DNA from: Neobacillus massiliamazoniensis
Lineage (GTDB): Bacteria; Bacillota; Bacilli; Bacillales; Cytobacillaceae
Direction of reading: 5' to 3'
Length of the DNA: 64,000 nucleotides
Assembly (NCBI RefSeq): GCF_001048695.1
Contig: NZ_CVRB01000001.1
Coordinates: forward strand, 1,488,001-1,552,000
Notes under the pieces: generated by a model
What the model saw: the letters and a program-made list of their open reading frames with translations, nothing else
Databases searched by the model: none
What the model was told of the DNA's origin: nothing
Program-made: the position numbers and the translations under genes
Shown: piece after piece, positions 1-6,241 of the stretch
How the letters are laid out: every line of letters begins with the position of its first letter
Numbering within the stretch: position 1 is the stretch's first letter

Positions 1-125
1 AGAAGCAGAAGTGCAATCCCAAATAATATCGGAATATGAGGTAGTATTTGTAAACCGATTACACCAAATCCGATTAATGAAAATAGTATAGTAATTAGTA
101 GAATAGATTCTCGTTTTGTTGCCAT
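1..125 (-). CDS. NhaC-type Na+/H+ antiporter family transporter (N-terminus only)
   Basis: Only the first 41 codons lie in the window; the gene runs off the left edge. The peptide starts MATKRESILLITILF and continues into a hydrophobic helix and the segment LPHIPILFGIALLL, which resembles the start of NhaC-family antiporters. The start is set by AGGAGGAAC nine bases upstream on the minus strand. Two T-boxes with Tyr specifiers precede it, which fits the known group of Tyr T-box-controlled NhaC-like transporters (YheL type) proposed to import tyrosine. The family call is moderate because so little protein is visible; the substrate is inferred from the leader alone. Confidence 0.6.
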   Translation of the reverse strand, partial: MATKRESILLITILFSLIGFGVIGLQILPHIPILFGIALLL

Positions 126-220
126 TGTTTGTTCCTCCTATGAATTAATGTTTTATCGATTATGAAGTGGTGGGCAAAGCAGTAATATCGTGCTATACCT
201 CCTGTATGAACATAAATCAT
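95..220 (-). CDS. Possible 41-codon leader ORF between T-box and transporter
   Basis: A short ORF begins with ATG at 220, seven bases after a GGAGG, and runs to 95, overlapping the first 31 bases of the NhaC-like gene in another frame. It begins MIYVHTGGIARYYCF and has three Tyr codons within its first 13. The good ribosome binding site and the overlap suggest translational coupling to the transporter or a leader peptide. Nothing else supports it as a functional protein, so it may be a chance ORF. Confidence 0.35.
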   Translation of the reverse strand: MIYVHTGGIARYYCFAHHFIIDKTLIHRRNKQWQQNENLFY

Positions 221-239
221 TTCTATTCCTCCTTTTTTA

Positions 240-478
240 CAAATAAAAAAACCCCTGCATCCTATGCAGGGGCGAACGTGTCGCGGTACCACCCTAACTT
301 GTGAAACCAGAATCGTTTTCACGTCTTCATTAAAATAACGGAGAATCCGTCTTTTGCTACTAAAAAGGTTCACAAAAGAAGCTCGAGGGTGTATTTCATG
401 GATCATTCTGTACTGATTCGCACCAACCATCAGCTCTCTGAAACGACGAAATGAAACATTACTATGTCCTGTCATTGC
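240..478 (-). promoter_or_regulatory. T-box leader, proximal copy (Tyr specifier)
   Basis: On the minus strand the conserved T-box sequence AGGGTGGTACCGCG is read from 295 downward. It is followed by the terminator hairpin CCCCTGCAT/ATGCAGGGG (252-272) and a run of T at 243-250. Upstream, stem I carries AGAGAGCTGATGG and the loop GAAA-TAC-ACC near 393-402, giving a UAC (Tyr) specifier. Binding of uncharged tRNA-Tyr should form the antiterminator and allow transcription of the NhaC-like gene. Confidence 0.92.
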
Positions 479-499
479 CTATCACTATTAAACTTTGAA

Positions 500-738
500 A
501 ATATAAAAAAGCCCCTGCATCCTATGCAGGGGCGAACGTGTCGCGGTACCACCCTAACTTGTGAAAACAGTTTTGTTTTCACTACTTCATTAAGATAACG
601 GAGAATCCGTCTTTTGCTACTAAAAAGGTTCACAAAAGAAGCTCGAGGGTGTATTTCATGAATCGCTCTGTACTGATTTGCACCGACCATCAGCTCTCTG
701 ATACAAAAAAACGAAGCATTACTAAATCCTGTCATTGC
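500..738 (-). promoter_or_regulatory. T-box leader, distal copy (Tyr specifier)
   Basis: This is a second complete T-box directly upstream of the first and close to it in sequence. T-box motif 537-555, terminator hairpin 512-532, then a T-run at 505-510. The specifier loop again reads GAAA-TAC-ACC (near 652-661). Two full aptamer-terminator units in series on one transcript make a tandem tRNA-Tyr switch. Most differences between the copies lie outside the conserved loops, as expected for a duplication kept under selection. Confidence 0.92.
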
Positions 739-760
739 CGATTTATATTATGTTAGTAAA

Positions 761-788
761 ACTATCATACCATTCAATAATGTGTCAA
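761..788 (-). promoter_or_regulatory. Likely sigma-A promoter of the tandem T-box transcript
   Basis: On the minus strand TTGACA (783-788) is followed after 16 bases by GATAGT (761-766). It lies just upstream of the distal T-box. The -10 is weak; an overlapping TATGAT is only 13 bases from the -35. Confidence 0.5.
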
Positions 789-852
789 CATTATTTTTTA
801 GATTAAAGAAATTATTTATACCTTTTGTTGAATGCTAAAAGAAAGAAGACGG

Positions 853-881
853 TTGACTATATACCCGTATGGGTATATTAT
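853..881 (+). promoter_or_regulatory. Promoter with CstR-type operator 1
   Basis: TTGACT (853-858) and TATTAT (876-881) are 17 bases apart. The spacer holds the 16-bp palindrome ATACCCGTATGGGTAT (861-876). The same palindrome recurs three more times in this cluster. Repressor bound here would block RNA polymerase and autoregulate the CstR-like gene. Confidence 0.85.
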
Positions 882-977
882 ATAACTTGTCACTTTGGTT
901 TTTAGGATCAAATCATTTATAATGAAAGGAAAAATAGTCAAAGCAGAAGCGAACGGAACGGTTAAGGAGGTAATACC

Positions 978-1241
978 ATGGATTATAATGATCAAGTCAA
1001 AAATAGAGTAAAACGAATTGAAGGGCAGTTAAGAGGAATTTTAAGAATGATGGAAGAAAATAAGGACTGCAGAGAAGTGATCACTCAGTTATCAGCTGCA
1101 AGAACGGCTATTGATCGTACAATTGGGGTTGTAGTAAGTTCAAATTTAGTGGAATGTGTCCAAAAAGCCACAGAGAATAATGAGAAAAGTGCAGAAGAAA
1201 TAATTCAAGAAGCCGTAAATTTACTTGTGAAAAGTCGATAA
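978..1241 (+). CDS. cstR: CstR-type persulfide-sensing repressor (CsoR/DUF156 family)
   Basis: This 87-residue protein of the all-helical CsoR/RcnR/CstR family has the signature VKNRVKRIEGQLRGI near its N-terminus. Cys31 and Cys60 are at the positions of the reactive pair of Staphylococcus aureus CstR. The His that completes the copper site of true CsoR proteins is Asn56 here (sequence NLVEC), so persulfide sensing through a Cys-Cys polysulfide link is more likely than copper binding. AAGGAGG lies eight bases before ATG. It heads a cluster of sulfur-transfer genes and has an operator-like palindrome in its own promoter. It corresponds to YrkD in the comparable B. subtilis yrk cluster. Confidence 0.9.
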   Translation: MDYNDQVKNRVKRIEGQLRGILRMMEENKDCREVITQLSAARTAIDRTIGVVVSSNLVECVQKATENNEKSAEEIIQEAVNLLVKSR

Positions 1242-1319
1242 GAAAAGTGGAAGTCGCTTAGAGCTGGGACATTTCTCATAGTCGAAATTATCTTTCTAAT
1301 CTTCTCCAAATAAAAAGGG

Positions 1320-1365
1320 TTGACACCCTCTTTTATTTTTAATACTATTATACCCATACGGGTAT
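1320..1365 (+). promoter_or_regulatory. Promoter with CstR-type operator 2
   Basis: TTGACA (1320-1325), a 17-base spacer and TACTAT (1343-1348) form a near-consensus sigma-A promoter. The palindrome ATACCCATACGGGTAT (1350-1365) lies at the expected transcription start, a classic repression position. It drives the TusA gene and probably the genes after it. Confidence 0.88.
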
Positions 1366-1391
1366 ATATGAAAATGAGGAGGAACGATTCA

Positions 1392-1619
1392 ATGAATATA
1401 GGTAAAGTATTAGATGCAAAAGGTTTGGCTTGTCCGATGCCAATTATTAGAACAAAAAAAGCAATCAATGAACTTGAATCTGGCCAAGTATTAGAAATTC
1501 ATTCAACAGATCAAGGGTCCAAAAATGATCTTACGGCATGGGCTAAATCTGGCGGGCATGAGTTAGTAAAATTTGAAGAGGAAAACGGTATTTTTAAATT
1601 TTGGATTAAAAAAGGCTGA
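1392..1619 (+). CDS. TusA/SirA-family sulfur carrier protein
   Basis: This 75-residue single-domain TusA-like protein carries the hallmark LDAKGLACPMPIIRTKKAI, with one Cys (residue 15) as the persulfide carrier. The start at 1392 is preferred because GAGGAGGAACG lies just upstream; earlier in-frame codons fall inside the promoter and operator. TusA proteins shuttle persulfide between rhodaneses and acceptors. It lies between two CstR operators and is one of three TusA domains in the cluster (B. subtilis YrkI-like). Confidence 0.9.
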   Translation: MNIGKVLDAKGLACPMPIIRTKKAINELESGQVLEIHSTDQGSKNDLTAWAKSGGHELVKFEEENGIFKFWIKKG

Positions 1620-1637
1620 TTTTTTTCAGAAAATAAA

Positions 1638-1653
1638 ATACCTATACAGGTAT
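1638..1653 (+). promoter_or_regulatory. CstR-type operator 3
   Basis: ATACCTATACAGGTAT is a 16-bp near-perfect palindrome 34 bases before the DsrE gene. It matches operators 1 and 2 at the outer ATACC/GGTAT arms. No clear -35 is visible, so it may tune read-through or mark a weak internal promoter. Confidence 0.75.
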
Positions 1654-1686
1654 AGGTTATATTGAAAAACATTCTGGAGGTAAAGC

Positions 1687-2166
1687 ATGACAGAAAATAA
1701 AAGGACAACGATCGTCTTATTTAGTGGAGACTATGATAAAGCAATGGCTGCTTATATTATTGCAAATGGGGCAGCCGCATATGATCATGAGGTCACTATT
1801 TTTCACACGTTTTGGGGATTAAATGCACTCCGGAAAGATGAAAATATTCCGGTGAAAAAAGGGTTCATGGAAAATATGTTTGGAAAAATGATGCCAAGAG
1901 GCGCAGATAAAATGAGCCTTTCTAAAATGAATTTTGCTGGCTTTGGCCCAAAAATGATTAAAGGAATCATGAAAAAGCATAATGCCTTAACTCTTCCGCA
2001 ATTAATTGAAATGGCTCAAGAACAGGATGTTAAATTAGTAGCATGTACAATGACTATGGATTTGCTAGGCTTACAAAAAGAAGAGCTATTGGATCAGATT
2101 GAATATGCAGGAGTTGCTGCCTATTTAGGTGACGCCCAAGAGGGGAATGTGAATCTGTTTATATAA
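1687..2166 (+). CDS. DsrE/DsrF/DrsH-like family protein (YrkE type)
   Basis: This 159-residue protein begins TTIVLFSGDYDKAMAAYIIANGAAAYDHEV, the start of a DsrE/F-like alpha/beta fold. The single Cys near residue 120, in the segment LVACTMTMDLLG, is where DsrE-type persulfide carriers hold their active Cys. Ribosome binding site TGGAGG at 1676-1681. It sits between TusA and rhodanese genes, so a cytoplasmic persulfide relay role is likely; the acceptor is unknown. It corresponds to B. subtilis YrkE. Confidence 0.85.
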   Translation: MTENKRTTIVLFSGDYDKAMAAYIIANGAAAYDHEVTIFHTFWGLNALRKDENIPVKKGFMENMFGKMMPRGADKMSLSKMNFAGFGPKMIKGIMKKHNALTLPQLIEMAQEQDVKLVACTMTMDLLGLQKEELLDQIEYAGVAAYLGDAQEGNVNLFI

Positions 2167-2211
2167 GATAAATAGGGGGGATCTCCCCCTAAATAAATGG
2201 AGGGACTAGGC

Positions 2212-2574
2212 TTGGTATATGTAGGATTTATTGTCATTGCTCTTTTTCTCTTCTTCATTCTGCAGCGTATGATGCCTGTAAAGGGAGTTAGAACAATCAC
2301 AACTGATCAATTAAAAACGGAATTAAAAGACAAGAACAAGCAATTTATTGATGTGCGAACACCTGGAGAGTTTAAAGGAAACCATATTAGAGGGTTTAAA
2401 AATATTCCTCTTCATCAGCTAGATCAAAAAGCTGACAAAGAACTTTCCAAGGAAAAAGAAGTCATTGTTATATGTCAAAGTGGCATGAGAAGTCAACAGG
2501 CTAGTAAGATGCTAAAAAAATGGGGATATACAAAAGTGACAAATGTTAAAGGTGGCATGAGCGCTTGGGCCTAA
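2212..2574 (+). CDS. Membrane-anchored rhodanese
   Basis: An N-terminal hydrophobic helix (roughly the first 20 residues, VYVGFIVIALFLFFILQ) is followed by one rhodanese domain with the active-site loop VICQSGMRSQ. The start is taken as TTG at 2212 because GGAGGG (2199-2204) sits seven bases upstream. The in-frame ATG at 2197 has no ribosome binding site and would add only five residues. The protein probably sits on the inner face of the membrane and moves sulfane sulfur to or from the cytosolic carriers. It is one of five rhodanese domains in the cluster. Confidence 0.8.
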   Translation: MVYVGFIVIALFLFFILQRMMPVKGVRTITTDQLKTELKDKNKQFIDVRTPGEFKGNHIRGFKNIPLHQLDQKADKELSKEKEVIVICQSGMRSQQASKMLKKWGYTKVTNVKGGMSAWA

Positions 2575-2596
2575 TGAAAAATAAGGAGGCTAAAAA

Positions 2597-2893
2597 GTGA
2601 AAGTAATATCTGCAAAAGAAGTAGAGGCGTTGTTTAATGATGGAAAGAAATTAAATATTATTGACGTACGCGACGTGAATGAAGTAGAAGCTGGCAAGAT
2701 TCCAGGTGCTGTAAATATTCCTTTAGGGTTAGTTGAGTTTCGCATGCATGAATTAGATAAATCAAAAGAGTATATCATGGTTTGCCGCTCAGGAGGAAGA
2801 AGTGGTCGAGCGACGCAATTCCTTGAAAGCTATGGATTTAACGTGATTAACATGGCTGGTGGAATGCTTGCATGGGAAGGGACAGTTGAATAA
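2597..2893 (+). CDS. Single-domain rhodanese
   Basis: This 98-residue cytosolic rhodanese has the CDC25-like loop VCRSGGRSGRA with the catalytic Cys near residue 63 and the usual ending NMAGGMLAWEG. GTG start behind AAGGAGG. It lies 22 bases after the membrane-anchored rhodanese and 50 bases before the TusA-rhodanese fusion, in one operon. It should carry a Cys persulfide and exchange it with TusA, DsrE or low-molecular-weight thiols. Confidence 0.9.
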   Translation: MKVISAKEVEALFNDGKKLNIIDVRDVNEVEAGKIPGAVNIPLGLVEFRMHELDKSKEYIMVCRSGGRSGRATQFLESYGFNVINMAGGMLAWEGTVE

Positions 2894-2943
2894 TTTTAAC
2901 TAAGATAAATCACTCAAACACGTATTCAATTGGAGGTATTGTA

Positions 2944-3519
2944 GTGGATAAAATTAAAACAAACGTTAGTTTAGATGCAAAGGGATTAGCATGCCCAATG
3001 CCAATTGTAAAAACAAAAAAGGCCATGAATAATCTTGAAGCAGGGCAAGTATTAGAAGTTGAAGCAACGGATATAGGATCAAAAGCGGACATGAGAGCAT
3101 GGGCTGAAGGTTCGGGCCATCAATATTTAGGGACAATTGAAGTGGAAGGCGTATTAAAGCATTATCTTAGAAAATCGTCTACTCATGATACAAATGAGAA
3201 AAATCACCCTCATGTCATCAATAATGAAAACCTGGAAAAAAAGCTTGAAGAAAATGAAAACATCGTGGTTCTCGATGTAAGAGAAGCTGCAGAATATGCC
3301 TTTACCCATATTCCAAACGCCATCTCTATCCCTTTAGGTGAATTGGAGGAACGAATGGATGAATTAAACAAAGAAAATGAAATCTTAGTAGTGTGTCGTA
3401 CAGGAAACCGCAGTGATTTTGCTGCAAAAATGTTAACAGCAAAAGGCTTTGCTAACGTGGTGAATGTGGTGCCGGGGATGAGTCAATGGTCAGGAAAGAG
3501 TGTAGGAATAAATAGGTAA
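2944..3519 (+). CDS. TusA-rhodanese fusion protein (YrkF type)
   Basis: Two domains in 191 residues. The N-terminal TusA domain (about 1-78) has DAKGLACPMPIVKTKKAM with Cys17. The C-terminal rhodanese (about 95-188) has VVCRTGNRSDFA near residue 150. GTG start after GGAGG. Fusing carrier and transferase puts two persulfide Cys on one chain, so sulfur can be handed over intramolecularly. Same architecture as B. subtilis YrkF and S. aureus CstA-like proteins, though CstA also has a DsrE domain. Confidence 0.9.
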   Translation: MDKIKTNVSLDAKGLACPMPIVKTKKAMNNLEAGQVLEVEATDIGSKADMRAWAEGSGHQYLGTIEVEGVLKHYLRKSSTHDTNEKNHPHVINNENLEKKLEENENIVVLDVREAAEYAFTHIPNAISIPLGELEERMDELNKENEILVVCRTGNRSDFAAKMLTAKGFANVVNVVPGMSQWSGKSVGINR

Positions 3520-3567
3520 TTGTATATTTTTTTAATAAAAATAATACCATAGGGGGTAAAGGGGACC

Positions 3568-4704
3568 GTGACTTTAAAAATAATGACGGTAAAACAATTA
3601 GCCGAAAAGGTGTTAAATAAAGAACACTTGTTTATTTTGGATGTCCGAAATGAAAGTGATTTTCAGGATTGGAAGGTAGAAGGGGAAAATTTTGAGTATT
3701 TAAATATCCCTTACTTTGAGTTACTTGACGGAATTGATGAAATTGCTGATAAAGTCCCAAGGGATCAAGATGTTTTGGTGATTTGTGCGAAGGGGGGTTC
3801 CTCTGAATTTGTGGGAGAGGAACTAATTGATGCAGGGTTCGATCATATATACACATTAGAAGATGGCATGAAAGCTTGGAGCGAGCTATTAAAAAAGGTC
3901 AAAGTATATGAAGACGATCATATGAAAGTATTCCAATTTATCCGAGTTGGAAAAGGCTGCCTTTCATACATGATTGTTTCTGATCAAGAAGCGTTACTTG
4001 TTGATCCTGCTCGTTTTGTTAACGATTATGTAAAAGTAGCAGAAGAAGAAGGAGCAAAAATCACTCATATTGTAGATTCTCATTTGCACGCTGATCATAT
4101 ATCAGGTGGCAACATGCTCGCTGAAATGACAGGTGCAAAATACTACCTTATGAAGAGTGAGGGGGCGGTATTTAATTTTGAAGCATTAGAAGACCATGAA
4201 AAGATTGGATTTAAGCAAGTACAACTTGAAGTACTTGCAGTAAAAACCCCTGGACACACTCCTGGCAGCGTATCATTTCTTGTGAACGATAAACTCTTAT
4301 TCTCTGGGGATACTATTTTTATAAGTGGATTAGGGCGTCCTGACCTGGGAAATAAAGTACGTGAATGGGCAAATGACTTATATAATAGTGTCCATAACAA
4401 AGTCGCAGAAATTGCAGATGATGTGATTGTAATTCCTGGTCACTTTGCTGACTTGGATGCTGAAATCAACTCGGATGGATATATTGGCGATACGCTAGGA
4501 AATATTAGAAAACGCAATGAAAAAATGTTTACTACGCCAAAGGAAGAATTTATCAGTAGCGTTGAAAAATCAGCAAGTTCCGTTAAACCGCCTAATTTTG
4601 AAGAAATTGTTGCCATTAATCGTGGAGTGGAAAAAGTGGATTCTGATAAAATGCAAGAATTAGAAATCGGCCCAAACCGTTGTGCTGTTCACCATGGTGT
4701 ATAA
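3568..4704 (+). CDS. Rhodanese-metallo-beta-lactamase fusion, probable persulfide dioxygenase-like sulfurtransferase (CstB/YrkH related)
   Basis: This 378-residue fusion begins with a rhodanese domain (about 5-110, active loop VICAKGGSS, Cys73) and continues with a metallo-beta-lactamase domain (about 115-330). The metal motif is H172-x-H174-x-D176-H177, followed by His230 (TPGH) and Asp247 (FSGDT) and a later IPGH. This is the non-heme iron persulfide dioxygenase type (ETHE1/CstB). The domain order is reversed relative to S. aureus CstB, where the beta-lactamase fold comes first. Likely role: oxidise low-molecular-weight persulfide to thiosulfate or sulfite, which the next gene could export. 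GTG start after AAAGGGGACC; Met6 is an alternative. Confidence 0.85.
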   Translation: MTLKIMTVKQLAEKVLNKEHLFILDVRNESDFQDWKVEGENFEYLNIPYFELLDGIDEIADKVPRDQDVLVICAKGGSSEFVGEELIDAGFDHIYTLEDGMKAWSELLKKVKVYEDDHMKVFQFIRVGKGCLSYMIVSDQEALLVDPARFVNDYVKVAEEEGAKITHIVDSHLHADHISGGNMLAEMTGAKYYLMKSEGAVFNFEALEDHEKIGFKQVQLEVLAVKTPGHTPGSVSFLVNDKLLFSGDTIFISGLGRPDLGNKVREWANDLYNSVHNKVAEIADDVIVIPGHFADLDAEINSDGYIGDTLGNIRKRNEKMFTTPKEEFISSVEKSASSVKPPNFEEIVAINRGVEKVDSDKMQELEIGPNRCAVHHGV

Positions 4705-4762
4705 TTAGAGAAAAAAGAGTAAACCATCTTCGGTTTCCCTTTCTAAAAAAGAGGAGGACAAT

Positions 4763-5539
4763 ATGAGCTTTGATTTTATTGTGGCGATTTTCCTAATTGG
4801 TTGTGTAGGCTCATTTATTTCAGGGATGTTAGGAATAGGTGGAGCCATCATCAACTTCCCGATGCTGTTGTATATTCCAGTCGCACTTGGTGTAGGTCAT
4901 TTTACAGCACATGAAGTTTCAGGTATTACAGCGATACAAGTGTTTTTTGCTACAATTGGCGGTGTTTGGGCATACCGTAAAGATGGTTATTTAAATAAGA
5001 CTCTAATTGCTTTCATGGGAAGTAGTATTCTAATTGGAAGTTTTATTGGGGGATTTGGCTCTACTCACATGCCGGAAACCGGAATAAATATCGTTTATGG
5101 AATTTTAGCGTTGATTGCCGTGATTATGATGTTTGTACCTAAAAAAAGAATAGACGATATTCCTTTAGATCAGGTGAAATTTAATAAATGGCTTGCAGCA
5201 CTTCTGGCATTTGTCGTTGGGATTGGAGCTGGTATTGTTGGTGCGGGAGGCGCATTCCTGCTCGTTCCCATCATGCTTGTCGTCTTAAAAATACCGACTA
5301 GAATGACAATTGCCTCTTCCTTAGCAATTACATTCATTTCATCTATAGGTTCTATTTTTGGAAAGGTTTCTACTGGACAAGTGGAATTCCTACCTTCTCT
5401 TATCCTAGTTGTTGCCAGTTTAATTGCCTCACCGCTAGGAGCGAATATTGGGAAAAGGGTTAATACGAAAGCACTGCAAGTCATTATGGGTGTGTTAATC
5501 TTTGCAACTGCAGTGAAGATCTGGATTGATATTTTATAA
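4763..5539 (+). CDS. TauE/SafE family sulfite/organosulfur exporter
   Basis: A 258-residue membrane protein with about eight hydrophobic helices and the twin family motifs [16 protein letters not shown] (N-terminal half) and [18 protein letters not shown] (C-terminal half). The ribosome binding site GAGGAGG is seven bases before ATG. Placed after the persulfide dioxygenase-like fusion, it most likely exports sulfite or thiosulfate formed during sulfane-sulfur detoxification, as proposed for TauE in the S. aureus cst locus and YrkJ in B. subtilis. Confidence 0.88.
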   Translation: MSFDFIVAIFLIGCVGSFISGMLGIGGAIINFPMLLYIPVALGVGHFTAHEVSGITAIQVFFATIGGVWAYRKDGYLNKTLIAFMGSSILIGSFIGGFGSTHMPETGINIVYGILALIAVIMMFVPKKRIDDIPLDQVKFNKWLAALLAFVVGIGAGIVGAGGAFLLVPIMLVVLKIPTRMTIASSLAITFISSIGSIFGKVSTGQVEFLPSLILVVASLIASPLGANIGKRVNTKALQVIMGVLIFATAVKIWIDIL

Positions 5540-5560
5540 TTAAAAAATGGAGGAATCATC

Positions 5561-5848
5561 ATGGTTAAAATTACACATGCTGCAATAGTAAAAATTAAAC
5601 AAGAAGTTCAAGACATTATTGATGAAGGCAAAAAGCCGTTTATCCGTTTAACAATGGGAATTGGCTGAGGGGGCCCACAGCTTCGTCTGGCTCTGGAGGA
5701 GTCAGCATTAGAAAATGATGATGTAACTGAACAAGATGGGATTCAGTTTTTAGTTAATGAAAAGGACAGAGTTTATTTTGATCATGCAAAAATTGATTAT
5801 ACGAAGAACCTATTTGGAGGCGGACAATTTATCGTGCTTCACGTATAA
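5561..5848 (+). CDS. HesB/IscA-like protein with in-frame TGA, probable selenoprotein
   Basis: ATG at 5561 follows TGGAGGAATCATC. The frame reads for 95 codons to TAA at 5846 and is broken only by TGA at codon 36 (5666-5668). The context is LTMGIG-TGA-GGPQLRLALEES; HesB-like relatives read GxGCGGPxLxL, so the TGA replaces the conserved Cys. Downstream codons are intact, ending DYTKNLFGGGQFIVLHV, with no decay or frameshift. A hairpin with a GUCU loop begins seven bases after the TGA. HesB-like selenoproteins are known in some bacteria, so selenocysteine is the best reading. The fold suggests iron-sulfur or sulfur-carrier chemistry. The gene ends the persulfide operon, 21 bases after the exporter. 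The alternative is a single nonsense mutation. Confidence 0.8.
5675..5696 (+). promoter_or_regulatory. Candidate bacterial SECIS hairpin
   Basis: CCACAGC (5675-5681) pairs with GCTCTGG (5690-5696), six of seven positions, around the eight-base loop TTCGTCTG. The stem starts seven bases after the TGA, the usual place for bacterial SECIS elements. The loop contains GUCU, as in the Escherichia coli fdhF loop. Fit judged by eye only; the two leading U of the loop are not ideal. Confidence 0.5.
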
Positions 5849-5862
5849 ATGTTTCTCCATGA

Positions 5863-5896
5863 AAAAGGGCACGTAAACTTTTTTACGTGCCCTTTT
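5863..5896 (+). terminator. Intrinsic terminator of the persulfide operon
   Basis: AAAAGGGCACGTAAA and TTTACGTGCCCTTTT form a perfect 15-bp stem with a four-base loop and terminal T-run. It lies 14 bases after the HesB-like stop codon and is symmetric, so it could also act in reverse. Confidence 0.9.
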
Positions 5897-5945
5897 AGTA
5901 TTTGTAGATAAACGTGCAAAAAAGGTTTTCGAGAAAAATAAATGA

Positions 5946-6186
5946 GGGTGTCCCAAAAGGTGTCAGGCACCACTATATGTACAAAGTTCATGATAATTTT
6001 TCTTCTTTGTTGATTGGAGCGGAAGGCGCTCGACTCCTGCGGGAGTACGGGGCAGGGGAGACCCCGCAGGCGCAATAGCGCCGAGGAGGCTCCCCGGGCC
6101 GCCCCTAGAGCGGAAATCAACAGACAAGTATAACAGATCAATAATAAAGAAAGGGGTGCCCCTAAAGTTATACTTTTGGGACACCC
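5946..6186. repeat. 241-bp inverted-repeat element with GC-rich core (GGGTGTCCCAAAAG ends)
   Basis: Perfect 14-bp terminal inverted repeats (GGGTGTCCCAAAAG 5946-5959, CTTTTGGGACACCC 6173-6186) flank non-coding sequence. Inside lies a GC-rich core (about 6008-6128) running from TTGTTGATTGGAGCGGAAG to AAATCAACAG; the same core edges appear in the elements at 30793 and 44895. It also holds GGTGTCAGGCACC (5959-5971). It fills the gap between convergent genes. It looks like a non-autonomous, MITE-like insertion; no transposase is present. Confidence 0.75.
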
Positions 6187-6241
6187 TTGTTTTTCGATAG
6201 TATTGCCTGCTACTTAATGTTATATTCAGGATAGATCCCAA

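Noticed and set aside
1205..1468. Minus-strand frame antisense to cstR and tusA promoters
   Set aside because: No ribosome binding site; it runs across two regulatory palindromes and the start of tusA.
5839..6241. Open frames of 92-100 codons on the minus strand
   Set aside because: They lie in the GC-rich inverted-repeat element and terminator, with no ribosome binding site and no recognisable protein.
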